DNA from: Thermodesulfovibrio sp.
GTDB lineage: Bacteria; Nitrospirota; Thermodesulfovibrionia; Thermodesulfovibrionales; Thermodesulfovibrionaceae
Assembly (NCBI GenBank): GCA_020725335.1
Contig: DYFF01000012.1
Location: forward strand, 1-35,943
Direction of reading: 5' to 3'
Length of the DNA: 35,943 nucleotides
Below are positions 1 through 9,404 of the stretch, in pieces. How positions within the stretch are numbered: the stretch's first letter is position 1; each line of letters begins with the position of its first letter. A model generated the notes under the pieces. That model was given only the letters and a program-made list of their open reading frames with translations, was not told the DNA's origin and made no database searches. The position numbers and the translations under genes were made by a program.

Positions 1-420
1 AATCACAATGCAAACTCTTACAGAAAGGCATCAAAGAAACTGAAAACAAGGATACTTACAGAGCTTTCTCAGATACTAAACAGAAACAGACAGTATATAG
101 GTTATCTTTTAAGAAACTCTGCAAAAGTTCTGATAAGACAAGGCAGTCTCCAGATAATTACAGATGCAACCCTTAATGAAAAATCAAAGAGAGGTAGAAA
201 GAAAGTATATGGCAGGGAAGTAATCAATGCATTAAAAAAGATATGGCCCTTGACAGGATTTGCATCATCAAAACATTTAGTAGCCTTTATAAGGCTTAAT
301 CAGGAATTACTCTTCAGTCATCCCCATATTAAAGATTCTTTTACAGAGAAAACAAAAAGGCTACTACTTAGTATCTCCCATGCAAAAGTAGACAGAGTCT
401 TTAAACCTTATATTAAATAA
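1..420 (+). pseudogene. Truncated IS transposase (N-terminal helix-turn-helix part only)
   Basis: The frame is open from the window edge to a TAA at 418-420, about 139 codons, so the 5' end is cut by the window. The translation is Lys/Arg-rich. It carries RGRKKVYG, then IWPLTGFASSKHL, and ends in KVDRVFKPYIK. That pattern matches the DNA-binding N-terminal half of integrase-type (DDE) transposases, where an ALKKIW..TGYP..K segment is followed by a helix ending in DRLLKP. In intact members the DDE catalytic domain follows; here a stop comes directly after the DRxxKP motif. I therefore read it as a dead remnant. A diverged second copy of part of it lies at 27400-27485. The family name is from memory of the motif pattern, not from a search. 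Confidence 0.6.
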
Positions 421-550
421 GGCTGTTTAATACACTTATTCCTGTAGATACCTTCTGCAAAGTATACGGTTACCTCTTAGAAATAGCTTTTAGTAATACT
501 AAAATTTTTTTGTCAAGATTTATTTTCAGTATCCGGAGATTATTCAAAAA

Positions 551-592
551 TGTATTTATATACAAAAAAATCACACTTTACTACAAAAATGT
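551..592. promoter_or_regulatory. Candidate regulator-binding region upstream of nifH
   Basis: Two palindromic elements lie about 60-100 bases upstream of the sigma-54 promoter. One is TGTATTTATATACA (551-564), a TGT-N8-ACA site. The other is ACAAAAATGT (583-592), an ACA-N4-TGT site. The same two types occur together upstream of the outer-membrane protein/amtB operon (11167-11187). The classical NifA enhancer is TGT-N10-ACA, so the N8 spacing does not fit it exactly. The site could bind this organism's NifA or another nitrogen regulator. The rest of 421-650 is very AT-rich with nothing else recognised. Confidence 0.35.
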
Positions 593-629
593 TAATTTTT
601 TTATTTTTTAATTTTAAAAAATTCAATAA

Positions 630-1523
<894 letters not shown>

Positions 1524-1536
1524 AAGGAGGATAAAA

Positions 1537-2976
1537 ATGCCAAGAATAATTGAACAAGACACAGAAAAATTAATAGAGGAAGTCCTTGAGATTTATCCTG
1601 AAAAGACAAGGAAAGAAAGAAGAAAACATTTAATTTCCAATGATCCTGAATGCACTACTTCAACCTGCCAGCTAAAGTCCAATGTAAAATCAAGACCTGG
1701 TGTAATGACATCCCGTGGATGTGCCTATGCAGGTTCAAAGGGAGTTGTCTGGGGACCTATAAAGGACATGGTTCACATAAGCCATGGTCCTGTTGGATGC
1801 GGGCAGTATAGCTGGTGGTCAAGAAGAAACTACTATAACGGTATCACCGGAATAAATGCCTTTGGTACCATGCACATAACCTCTGATTTTCAGGAAAATG
1901 ACATAGTTTTTGGAGGAGACAAAAAACTTGAGCAACTCTGTAGAGAAATAAAGGAGATGTTTCCCCTTGCAAAGGGAATTTCCATTCAGTGTGAATGCCC
2001 AGTAGGACTCATTGGTGATGATATAGAGTCCGTGGCAAGAAAGATGACAAAGGAGCTTGGAATTCCTGTTATTCCAGTCCGCTGTGAGGGCTTTAGAGGC
2101 ATTAGCCAGTCACTGGGACATCATATTGCCAATGACAGTATAAGGGATTGGGTTTTAGGAAAGGTAAAGGGCATATTAGATAAGGAGACTCCCTATGATG
2201 TTTTAATTCTTGGTGATTACAACATAGGTGGAGAGGCATGGGCATCAAGAAAGATTCTTGAAGAGATGGGGTTAAGAGTAATAGCCCAGATTCCAGGAGA
2301 CTGCACCCTGAATGAACTCACAAACATGCCAAGACCAAAGCTAATTCTTGTTCACTGCTACAGGTCAACAAACTACATAGCCCGCTATCTTGAGGAAAAC
2401 TACGGAATCCCATGGATGGAGTATAACTTCTTTGGACCCACAAAGATATATGAAAGCATGAGAAAGATTGCAAAGAGATTTGATGAAAAGATTATGGAGC
2501 AGACTGAAAAGGTGATTGAAAAATACAAACCCATAATGGATGAGGTAATTGAAAAATACAGACCAAGACTGGAAGGTAAAAAAGTAATGCTTTACGTGGG
2601 TGGATTAAGACCAAGGCATATTGTAGGTGCCTATGAAGACTTGGGGATGACAGTTATTGCAACAGGATATGAGTTTGGACATAGAGATGATTATGAGAGG
2701 ACATATCCAGAGATGCCAAAGAACTCTCTCATTTATGATGATCCCAGTCATTATGAGCTTGAGGTCTTTGCAGAAAAACTAAAACCAGACCTTGTAGGCT
2801 CTGGAATAAAGGAAAAGTATGTCTATCACAAGATGGGAGTACCTTTCAGACAGATGCATTCATGGGATTACTCAGGTCCCTATCATGGATTTGATGGATT
2901 TCCAGTTTTTGCCCGTGACATGGACATGGCAGTAAATAATCCTTCATGGAAACTTATAAGGAGGAAAGCAAAATGA
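1537..2976 (+). CDS. nifD: Nitrogenase MoFe protein alpha chain NifD
   Basis: The alpha subunit of dinitrogenase; it holds FeMo-cofactor and half the P-cluster ligands. P-cluster cysteines are Cys62 (RGCAYAG), Cys88 ([10 protein letters not shown]) and Cys154 ([10 protein letters not shown]). Val70, Gln191 and His195 occupy the same numbers as in Azotobacter NifD. The cofactor ligands are Cys274 (LVHCYRS) and His441 ([13 protein letters not shown]), one position off Azotobacter numbering. The 479-residue length and motifs indicate the molybdenum enzyme rather than Vnf or Anf. A strong AAAGGAGG precedes the ATG. The stop overlaps the nifK start (ATGA). Confidence 0.98.
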   Translation: MPRIIEQDTEKLIEEVLEIYPEKTRKERRKHLISNDPECTTSTCQLKSNVKSRPGVMTSRGCAYAGSKGVVWGPIKDMVHISHGPVGCGQYSWWSRRNYYNGITGINAFGTMHITSDFQENDIVFGGDKKLEQLCREIKEMFPLAKGISIQCECPVGLIGDDIESVARKMTKELGIPVIPVRCEGFRGISQSLGHHIANDSIRDWVLGKVKGILDKETPYDVLILGDYNIGGEAWASRKILEEMGLRVIAQIPGDCTLNELTNMPRPKLILVHCYRSTNYIARYLEENYGIPWMEYNFFGPTKIYESMRKIAKRFDEKIMEQTEKVIEKYKPIMDEVIEKYRPRLEGKKVMLYVGGLRPRHIVGAYEDLGMTVIATGYEFGHRDDYERTYPEMPKNSLIYDDPSHYELEVFAEKLKPDLVGSGIKEKYVYHKMGVPFRQMHSWDYSGPYHGFDGFPVFARDMDMAVNNPSWKLIRRKAK

Positions 2977-4484
2977 AGATAATGGACCATGTAGAGTTAT
3001 ATAAAAGTGAGGACTACAAAGAACTTTTTGAAAATAAAAAACAGTTTGAATGCCCCTATTCTGAGGAAGAGGTAAAAAAAATAGAAGAATACACAAAGAC
3101 AGAGGAATACAAGGAGAAAAATTTTGCCCGTAAGGCTTTGACAATCAATCCAGCAAAGGCATGCCAGCCCCTTGGAGCATTGTTGTGCGCCTTAGGATTT
3201 AAGGATACTTTGCCCTTTGTTCAAGGCTCACAGGGATGTGTTGCCTATTTTAGAAGTCATCTTAGCAGACATTTTAAAGAGCCTGTGCCTGCTGTATCAA
3301 CCTCAATGACTGAGGATGCAGCAGTATTTGGTGGACTAAGCAATATGATTGAGGGACTTGAGAATGCCTATGCCCTTTATAAACCAAAGATGTTTGCTAT
3401 TTCTACAACCTGCATGACAGAGGTAATAGGTGATGACCTGAATGCTTTTATAAAAAAGGCAAAACAGCAGGGTGTGATCCCAAAGGGAATACCAACTCCC
3501 TATGCAAACACTCCGAGTTTTACAGGCTCTCACATTAATGGATACGATGTTATGCTAAGGGGAATCTTAAACTATATGACTACAGGGCTTAAGGCTTCAC
3601 AGACTGAGAGAATAAACATAATACCGGGCTTTGATACCTATTCAGGCAATTATAGAGAGATAAAGAGACTGCTAAGATTAATGGATGTCCCATACATACT
3701 ACTTGCTGATATAAGTGACAGTCTTGATGCACCTAACTATGGAGACTATGAAATGTATTCTGGAGGCACACCACTGGGAGATGTGGTTGACTCAATTAAT
3801 TCAACAGCCACAGTAGCGCTACAGAAATACTCCACCATAAAAACAGGAGAGCTTATAAAGGAAGTCTGGAGGCAACCTTTTGTTAACGTGCCCTATCCAG
3901 TGGGTATTAAAAATACTGACCTTTTCCTTGATGTTATATCTCAGCTTTCAGGAAAACCCATACCAGATGAGATCATTGAGGAAAGAGGAAGAGTAGTGGA
4001 TGCCATGATAGACTCCTATGCCTACATTCACGGTAAGAGATTTGCTCTCATTGGAGATCCTGATCTACTTCTTGGACTTATAAGCTTTATTCTTGAACTT
4101 GGTGGAATTCCGGTTCATATTGTCTGCACCAATGGTGATGAGGACTTTGAAAAGGAAGCCTATGCACTTCTTAAAACTGAGCCTCTCTTTGGTTCAGAGG
4201 GAAAGGTTTACATAAAGAAAGATATGTGGCATCTTAGGTCTTTGCTTTTCACTGAACCTGTTGATTTATTAATTGGGAACTCCTACTGCAAGGCTTTATG
4301 GAAGGATACGGGAATACCTCTTATAAGAGTGGGCTTTCCCATATTTGATAGACATCACATGCATAGATATCCAATTATAGGCTATGCTGGAGCACTGAAT
4401 CTGCTCACACTTATGGTAAATACTGTTCTTGATGAATTGGACAGACAGACAAAGGATTCACCGAGCTTTGATGTTATCAGATAG
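2973..4484 (+). CDS. nifK: Nitrogenase MoFe protein beta chain NifK
   Basis: The beta subunit of dinitrogenase, which contributes the other P-cluster ligands. [25 protein letters not shown] and [12 protein letters not shown] carry the expected cysteines. [12 protein letters not shown] is the typical loop after the second cysteine. I place the start at 2973, where AAGGAGG (2958-2964) stands at good spacing and the ATG overlaps the nifD stop. A longer in-frame reading from 2946 exists but has no such site. The protein is then 503 residues, and translation is probably coupled to nifD. Confidence 0.97.
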   Translation: MKIMDHVELYKSEDYKELFENKKQFECPYSEEEVKKIEEYTKTEEYKEKNFARKALTINPAKACQPLGALLCALGFKDTLPFVQGSQGCVAYFRSHLSRHFKEPVPAVSTSMTEDAAVFGGLSNMIEGLENAYALYKPKMFAISTTCMTEVIGDDLNAFIKKAKQQGVIPKGIPTPYANTPSFTGSHINGYDVMLRGILNYMTTGLKASQTERINIIPGFDTYSGNYREIKRLLRLMDVPYILLADISDSLDAPNYGDYEMYSGGTPLGDVVDSINSTATVALQKYSTIKTGELIKEVWRQPFVNVPYPVGIKNTDLFLDVISQLSGKPIPDEIIEERGRVVDAMIDSYAYIHGKRFALIGDPDLLLGLISFILELGGIPVHIVCTNGDEDFEKEAYALLKTEPLFGSEGKVYIKKDMWHLRSLLFTEPVDLLIGNSYCKALWKDTGIPLIRVGFPIFDRHHMHRYPIIGYAGALNLLTLMVNTVLDELDRQTKDSPSFDVIR

Positions 4485-4493
4485 GAGATTAAT

Positions 4494-7052
4494 ATGGTTA
4501 CCGTAGTTACAGAAAGTCTTGATAAAGATAGGGAAAAAAGACATAAAGTCTGCCGCAATCGTGGTGGAGAATCCTGTGCCTTTGATGGAGCCATGATTGT
4601 GTTACAGCCTGTTGCAGATGCTGTCCATCTTGTACATGGTCCAATTTCATGCTGTGCAAACTCATGGCAGGGTAGAGGCACTATCTCGGAAAAAGGGAAC
4701 TTTCACAAAATGGGCTTTACCACAGACCTTACTGAGATTGATATTGTAGTGGGGACAGAGGATAAGCTTACAAAAGCCATAGAAAACATAGCTCTGGAGA
4801 TAAAGCCTGAAGCTATTTTTGTCTATTCAACCTGTGTTACAGGACTACTTGGTGAGGACATAGAGAGGGTCTGCTTTAATACAGGAAAAAGTCTGGGTAT
4901 AGATGTAATCCCTGTTAATGCTCCAGGTTTTGTAGGACCAAAAAACCTTGGAAACCGTATAGCAGGAGAGGTTTTACTTGAATATGTGATTGGCAAAGAA
5001 GAACCTCCATTTATTACTGAAAGAGATATCAATTTGATAGGAGAGTACAACATTGCTGGTGATCAATTCCTCATTGAACCATTGCTTGAGGAGGCAGGAT
5101 TAAGGATTCTTTCAAGAATTACGGGAAACTCAACTTTCAGAGAAATAAAATGGGCTCACAGGGCAAAGCTTAATGTAATTGTATGTAGCCGTGCACTTGT
5201 AAATATTGGTATTGAGATGGAAAGAAGATATGGTATTCCCTTTGTTGAAGTCTCCTTTTTCGGTAATACAGAAACTGCAAAGGCATTGAGAAGTATTGGG
5301 AAGCTTATTGATAGAGATGGTTCAGTCACTGAAAAAATTGAAGCACTAATTAACAGGGAAGAACAGAGACTTAATGAGGAGCTAAAAAAATATGAGGATA
5401 TAAAAGGTAAAAAAGCAGTGCTTTACACAGGAGGGGTAAAATCTTGGTCAATGATTTCAGCCCTTAAAGACTTAGGAATTGAAGTGGTAGCAGTGGGAAC
5501 AAAAAAGAGCACCTATGAAGATGAGGAAAAAATCAAGGAACTTGTGGGTGATGAATGCATACTCTTTGAAGATACCTCACCGGCAAATATTTTAAAGATT
5601 ATGAATGAGACCGATGCTCACATTCTTATTGCTGGTGGAAGAAATCAGTATCTTGCTATTAAAAAGGGCTTTCCTTTTGTTGATGTAAATCAGGAAAGAC
5701 ACAGAGCCTATGCAGGATACAGGGGACTGATAAACCTTGCAGAAGACATAAGCAGGGCAATAGAATTTTATTCTCCTAAGAAAATTACACAACCTGTTGT
5801 GAAAAGTTCCAAAGGCTCTGTAAGCATTGACCCACTTAAGAACTCTCCCTTTGTTGGAGCAGTAATGGCTTTGCAGGGAGTTGACAGAGTGATGCCTCTG
5901 CTACATACTGCTCAGGGATGTAACTTTCTTGGAAAGGTATTGCTTATTAAACATTTTAGAGAACCCATAGCTATGATGAGCACAAAGCTTTTTACAGAAG
6001 ATGTGGTCATGGGTGGAAAAGATAAACTCATAAAAGCCATTGAAACATTTAGAAGTAAAGGAGCTAAGTTAATTGCAGTTATAACCTCTTCTCTCTCACA
6101 CATCAAGGGAGAGGATATTGATGAATTGGTTAAATCTTTTGATGGTAAGGAGTTTAAAGTTATTCACATTCCACTTCCTGATTATGAGGGCTCCTTAGAG
6201 TGGGGATATTTAAGGGCTATTGAGAGTATCTTAAATCTTATCCCTGAGGAAATTAATGATAAAAAAGAAAAACAGATAAACATAATTGCAGGTGGGCATC
6301 TTACTCCCGCTGATTTTACTGAATTAAGAGAGATCTTTGAACTTTTTGCACTTAATCCAATATTTTTACCAGACCTTTCAGCCCTTGATGGAAGCAGTGA
6401 TTTTTCTCCAGTTACAAAGGGAGGGACAAGCCTGGAAGAGATTAAAAAGATGTCAGCATCCGCTTATACAGTAGTCATAGGTTACAGTCTTAAAGATTTG
6501 GGTCAGAGGCTAAAAGATAGATTTGGAATACCTTTCAGGGTCTTTGGAAGTCTCTCTGGCATAGAGGCAAATGATGAATTCTTTAAGTTTCTGTCTGAGC
6601 TCAGTAATAGAGAGGTTCCAGAAAGATTAATCAGGCAGAGAAGGGTTCTCATTGATGGGATGAGGGATGTCCATTTCTATCTTACTGGTAAAAAAGTGGT
6701 ATTAGCTTTAGAGCCAGACCTCTCAGTTCATATCTCAGGTTTGCTTGAGGAAATGGGAATTTCTGTTGAGCTGGCTATTTTGCCTGAGAAGATAAAATTC
6801 TTTGAGCAGATTAAAGCAAAAGAAATTATATTTGGAGATTTATCAAATCTGGGAGGAGACTGTGACCTAATAATCTCAAACAGTCATGCTCATGAGAGAG
6901 CAAAGATGCTTCATATACCTCTTTATGAAATGGGTTTTCCTGTCTATAAAACCTTTGGATATACCCATAAAGTAACCATAGGTTATAGAGGAAGTCTAAA
7001 TATAATCAATGATATTGCAAATATAAGAAGCAGAAAGGAGGTGCACCAATGA
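4494..7052 (+). CDS. nifEN: FeMo-cofactor scaffold NifE-NifN fusion protein
   Basis: At 852 residues this is two scaffold subunits in one chain. Residues 1 to about 440 are NifE: CRNRGGESCAFDG, GPISCCANSW and TCVTGLLGED carry the cysteines that hold the cluster matched to the P-cluster site. Residues from about 441 are NifN, starting with SIDPLKNSPFVGA, then AQGCNFLGKV and HFREPIAMMSTKLFTEDVVMGG. NifEN receives NifB-cofactor and matures it to FeMo-cofactor before transfer to NifDK. In most diazotrophs nifE and nifN are separate genes. No stop or frameshift lies between the halves. A short SD (AGGAG) follows the nifK stop, and the gene end overlaps nifX by four bases. Confidence 0.95.
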   Translation: MVTVVTESLDKDREKRHKVCRNRGGESCAFDGAMIVLQPVADAVHLVHGPISCCANSWQGRGTISEKGNFHKMGFTTDLTEIDIVVGTEDKLTKAIENIALEIKPEAIFVYSTCVTGLLGEDIERVCFNTGKSLGIDVIPVNAPGFVGPKNLGNRIAGEVLLEYVIGKEEPPFITERDINLIGEYNIAGDQFLIEPLLEEAGLRILSRITGNSTFREIKWAHRAKLNVIVCSRALVNIGIEMERRYGIPFVEVSFFGNTETAKALRSIGKLIDRDGSVTEKIEALINREEQRLNEELKKYEDIKGKKAVLYTGGVKSWSMISALKDLGIEVVAVGTKKSTYEDEEKIKELVGDECILFEDTSPANILKIMNETDAHILIAGGRNQYLAIKKGFPFVDVNQERHRAYAGYRGLINLAEDISRAIEFYSPKKITQPVVKSSKGSVSIDPLKNSPFVGAVMALQGVDRVMPLLHTAQGCNFLGKVLLIKHFREPIAMMSTKLFTEDVVMGGKDKLIKAIETFRSKGAKLIAVITSSLSHIKGEDIDELVKSFDGKEFKVIHIPLPDYEGSLEWGYLRAIESILNLIPEEINDKKEKQINIIAGGHLTPADFTELREIFELFALNPIFLPDLSALDGSSDFSPVTKGGTSLEEIKKMSASAYTVVIGYSLKDLGQRLKDRFGIPFRVFGSLSGIEANDEFFKFLSELSNREVPERLIRQRRVLIDGMRDVHFYLTGKKVVLALEPDLSVHISGLLEEMGISVELAILPEKIKFFEQIKAKEIIFGDLSNLGGDCDLIISNSHAHERAKMLHIPLYEMGFPVYKTFGYTHKVTIGYRGSLNIINDIANIRSRKEVHQ

Positions 7053-7450
7053 AGGTAGCCTTTGCATCAACAGATGGAGTTAAAGTTAATGAGCATTTTG
7101 GCAGGTGCGGACAGTTTGTCATATATGAGATTGGAGCAGATGGTTATAAATTCCTTGAAATTAGAAAGTTTTCAGAGGGAAGGGATAAAAAGATTGAAGA
7201 TACAAAGGATAATCCAGAGATTCACAATGACCTTGTGTGGGACAAGGTAAAAGCTCTCTCTGACTGTAAGATTGTATATATGACAGAGATAGGACCGCCC
7301 TCTGCAGCAAGGCTTTCTCAGAAGGGAATGATGCCTTTGAAGGTAAAAGAGGGCACATCAATTGAAGAGTGCCTTGAAAAGCTTTATGAAACCATAAAGA
7401 CTTCGCCACCGCCATGGCTAAAAAAACTATTAGATAAAAAGGAGGAATAG
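7049..7450 (+). CDS. nifX: NifX-type nitrogenase cofactor carrier
   Basis: A 133-residue protein of the dinitrogenase iron-molybdenum cofactor-binding family (NifX/NafY/NifB C-terminal fold). MKVAFASTDG, VNEHFGRCGQFVIYEI and the central IVYMTEIGPPSAARL segment are characteristic. In known systems NifX binds NifB-cofactor or a FeMo-co precursor and passes it between NifB and NifEN. AAGGAGG precedes the ATG, which overlaps the nifEN stop. Because NifB here lacks the C-terminal NifX-like domain, this free-standing protein probably supplies that function. Confidence 0.9.
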   Translation: MKVAFASTDGVKVNEHFGRCGQFVIYEIGADGYKFLEIRKFSEGRDKKIEDTKDNPEIHNDLVWDKVKALSDCKIVYMTEIGPPSAARLSQKGMMPLKVKEGTSIEECLEKLYETIKTSPPPWLKKLLDKKEE

Positions 7451-7453
7451 AAC

Positions 7454-7771
7454 ATGAAAATGATTAGAGCATTTATAAGACCAGAGAAGGAGCAGGAGGT
7501 AGTGCTTGCCCTTGAAGGAGCAGGATATCCCTCTCTTACAAAGATGCCTGTTTTTGGAAGAGGAAAACAGAAGGGACTTCAGGTTGGACCAGTCCATTAT
7601 GACGAGTTACCAAAAACTCTTCTTATGATGGTTGTTGAGGATGAGGATGTGGAGAAAGTGATCAAGATAATACAGGACAAAGCAAGGACAGGATTTATTG
7701 GTGATGGAAAGATTTTTGTAAGTCCTGTTGAAAGAGCCTTCACAATAAGAACAGGGGAGGAAGTGTTATGA
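7454..7771 (+). CDS. nifI1: Nitrogenase regulatory PII-like protein NifI1
   Basis: A 105-residue PII-superfamily protein. KMIRAFIRPEK at the N-terminus, the short loop GRGKQKGLQVGPVHYDELPKT, and the end GDGKIFVSPVERAFTIRTGEE are those of NifI1 (GlnB-like protein 1 of nif operons). In methanogens NifI1 and NifI2 form a complex that binds NifDK and blocks nitrogenase until 2-oxoglutarate rises. Position is unusual: after nifX and before nifB rather than between nifH and nifD. The start has GGAGG upstream, and the stop overlaps the nifI2 start. Confidence 0.92.
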   Translation: MKMIRAFIRPEKEQEVVLALEGAGYPSLTKMPVFGRGKQKGLQVGPVHYDELPKTLLMMVVEDEDVEKVIKIIQDKARTGFIGDGKIFVSPVERAFTIRTGEEVL

Positions 7772-8187
7772 AAGAGATAATAGCAATAATAAGAAGAGAT
7801 AAAACTCCTGAGACCAAAAAAGCTCTTGAGGAACTCGGCTTTCCATCAATGAGCCTTCAGGGAGTAGAAGGAAGAGGCAAACAAAGAGGTGATACCTGCA
7901 CCGATGAGCTTGATTCAGACTTGCCTAAAAGTTACTGCACTGCTGTGAAACTTAAACCTACTCCTTCAACCTATGCACTGGAGCATACTCTTCCAAAGGT
8001 TGCCCTTTTTGTGCCTAAGAGAATGATAACTATGGTCGTTCCTGATGAAATGGTAGACTCTATTGTAAACAAGATAATGGAAGTAAACAGAACAGGAAGA
8101 CATGGTGACGGAAAAATTTTTGTCTGCCCAATAGAAAAGGCAATAAGACTAAGAACAGGAGAAGAAGATGAACGGGCAATCTCCTGA
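7768..8187 (+). CDS. nifI2: Nitrogenase regulatory PII-like protein NifI2
   Basis: The 139-residue partner of NifI1. It has the PII core (KEIIAIIRRDK, GRGKQRGDTCTDEL, GRHGDGKIFVCPIEKAIRLRTGEE) with the extended T-loop region typical of NifI2 (SDLPKSYCTAVK to LPKVALFVPKRM). It should act with NifI1 on NifDK as a fast, reversible switch sensing 2-oxoglutarate and adenylates. It overlaps nifI1 by four bases at its start and nifB by twenty at its end, so the three genes are likely translationally coupled. Confidence 0.92.
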   Translation: MKEIIAIIRRDKTPETKKALEELGFPSMSLQGVEGRGKQRGDTCTDELDSDLPKSYCTAVKLKPTPSTYALEHTLPKVALFVPKRMITMVVPDEMVDSIVNKIMEVNRTGRHGDGKIFVCPIEKAIRLRTGEEDERAIS

Positions 8188-9049
8188 CCGGAGACTAATT
8201 GAAAGGCATCCCTGTTTTTCTGAAAATGCTCATGGCAAATATGGAAGAATCCATCTTCCAGTAGCACCGGTCTGCAATATAAGTTGCAAATACTGTGACA
8301 GAAAGTATGACTGTGTAAATGAGTCAAGACCAGGGGTATCAAGCAGGGTTCTTACACCTCATGAAGCATTAGAAAGAGTTTTGGTTGCCACTGAAAGGCA
8401 GAGAATCTCAGTAGTGGGTGTGGCAGGTCCTGGTGATCCCCTTGCCAATAAGGCTACCTTTGAGTTTTTAAGGCTTGTGAAAAAGGAGATTCCTGATATA
8501 GCCCTCTGTCTTTCAACAAATGGTCTTTATCTTCCTGATAAAGTAGAATTTTTAGAGGATTTAGGAGTCAGGACAGTCACAATAACAATAAATGCAGTCA
8601 CTCCCTCTGTAGCAGAGGAGATTTATTCATGGATTCTGCTTGATGGAAAGATAATTAGAGGAAAAGAGGCAATGGAGGCTCTTCTTGAAAATCAGTGGAA
8701 TGGTTTAGAGATGCTTACAAAAAGAGGCTTCTATGTGAAGGTTAACTCTGTTTTGATTCCTAAGATAAATGAGGAGGAGATAGAGAAAATAGCAAAGAGG
8801 GCTAAAGGTCTTGGTGCTACGGTGATGAATATAATTCCTCTAATTCCAAATGGAAGGATGAAAAATCTGCAAAAACCATCCTGTGAACTACTGGATAGGG
8901 TTAGAAAAAATTGTGAGCTTCACATAAGTCAGATCAGACACTGTAGACAATGCCGTGCCGATGCCTTTGGAGTACTTGATGAAGACAGAGATATTGAACT
9001 TGAATTGTTAAACAATGCCTTAGCCTTTGATTATTCTGAAACAGTATAA
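8168..9049 (+). CDS. nifB: FeMo-cofactor biosynthesis radical SAM protein NifB
   Basis: A radical S-adenosylmethionine enzyme that fuses two 4Fe-4S clusters and inserts carbide to make NifB-cofactor. HPCFSENAHGKYGRIHLPVAP is the NifB signature, and C36-N-I-S-C40-K-Y-C43 binds the radical SAM cluster. GVAGPGDPLAN, NIIPLIPNGRMK and the late CRQCRADAFG cysteines are also typical. At 293 residues it is the short form without a C-terminal NifX-like domain, as in archaea and many anaerobes. The start overlaps nifI2. It is the last gene of the operon. Confidence 0.95.
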   Translation: MNGQSPDRRLIERHPCFSENAHGKYGRIHLPVAPVCNISCKYCDRKYDCVNESRPGVSSRVLTPHEALERVLVATERQRISVVGVAGPGDPLANKATFEFLRLVKKEIPDIALCLSTNGLYLPDKVEFLEDLGVRTVTITINAVTPSVAEEIYSWILLDGKIIRGKEAMEALLENQWNGLEMLTKRGFYVKVNSVLIPKINEEEIEKIAKRAKGLGATVMNIIPLIPNGRMKNLQKPSCELLDRVRKNCELHISQIRHCRQCRADAFGVLDEDRDIELELLNNALAFDYSETV

Positions 9050-9054
9050 AATTC

Positions 9055-9123
9055 TGCCGGGCAGTTTAAGGATATTTAAATAAAACCCCTCCCCTTTTGC
9101 CCCATATCCTTAAATGCCTGGCA
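9055..9123. repeat. Large imperfect inverted repeat after nifB
   Basis: The left arm 9055-9075 (TGCCGGGCA then GTTTAAGGATAT) pairs with the right arm 9104-9123 (ATATCCTTAAATGCCTGGCA). There is one mismatch and one unpaired base over about 20 bp. The 28-base loop is C-rich (CCCCTCCCC). It begins five bases after the nifB stop, so it can end or protect the nif transcript. There is no T-run, so it is not a typical intrinsic terminator. It could also be a miniature mobile element. Confidence 0.6.
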
Positions 9124-9130
9124 TATTAAA

Positions 9131-9160
9131 TTTACAAAAATGTAAATACAAACAAAAATG
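9131..9160. promoter_or_regulatory. Palindromic ACA-N4-TGT motif, possible operator
   Basis: TTTACAAAAATGTAAA (9131-9146) is a near-perfect palindrome around ACAAAAATGT. The same core stands upstream of nifH (583-592) and, reversed, upstream of the amt operon (11178-11187). It is followed by TACAAACAAAAATG. It is now separated from any nitrogen gene by the cassette interval, so it may be a leftover of the control region that once linked nifB and the amt operon. Function is inferred only from recurrence. The rest of 9124-9404 is AT-rich with no gene seen. Confidence 0.3.
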
Positions 9161-9316
9161 CTTTTTCCTGACTTTGTCAGTTGAAGCCTGATTTTTGAAA
9201 TTTTATCATTGTAACCCATTGAAAAATCTATAAACTGATTTTTAACTTTAAAAAAATATAGTGGTAGAGGAAGAGATTACAAACACTTCTTGACATTACC
9301 TTTTGCAAAATTTTAA

Positions 9317-9346
9317 TTGACAATCTTCTTTTTACCCAAATATAAT
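9317..9346 (+). promoter_or_regulatory. Sigma-70-type promoter ahead of the cassette gene
   Basis: TTGACA (9317-9322) and TATAAT (9341-9346) are both perfect consensus hexamers, 18 bases apart. Transcription would start near 9353, about 50 bases before the ATG at 9405. It lies in AT-rich host-like DNA and points into the higher-GC cassette genes, as a cassette promoter would. No attI or integrase gene is visible beside it. Confidence 0.65.
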
Positions 9347-9404
9347 TCCTTTACTTAGTAGAACAAATTTAAAAGATAATGTGGGCAGCTGAAAGATCAA
9401 TGCA

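Noticed and set aside
2946-2972. Longer nifK start at 2946
   Set aside because: The ATG at 2973 has AAGGAGG at good spacing and overlaps the nifD stop; the longer form adds nine residues encoded over that ribosome site.
9289-9306. Sigma-54 promoter near 9290-9305
   Set aside because: The -24 and -12-like elements are eleven bases apart and the -24 reads GA, so spacing and sequence both fail.
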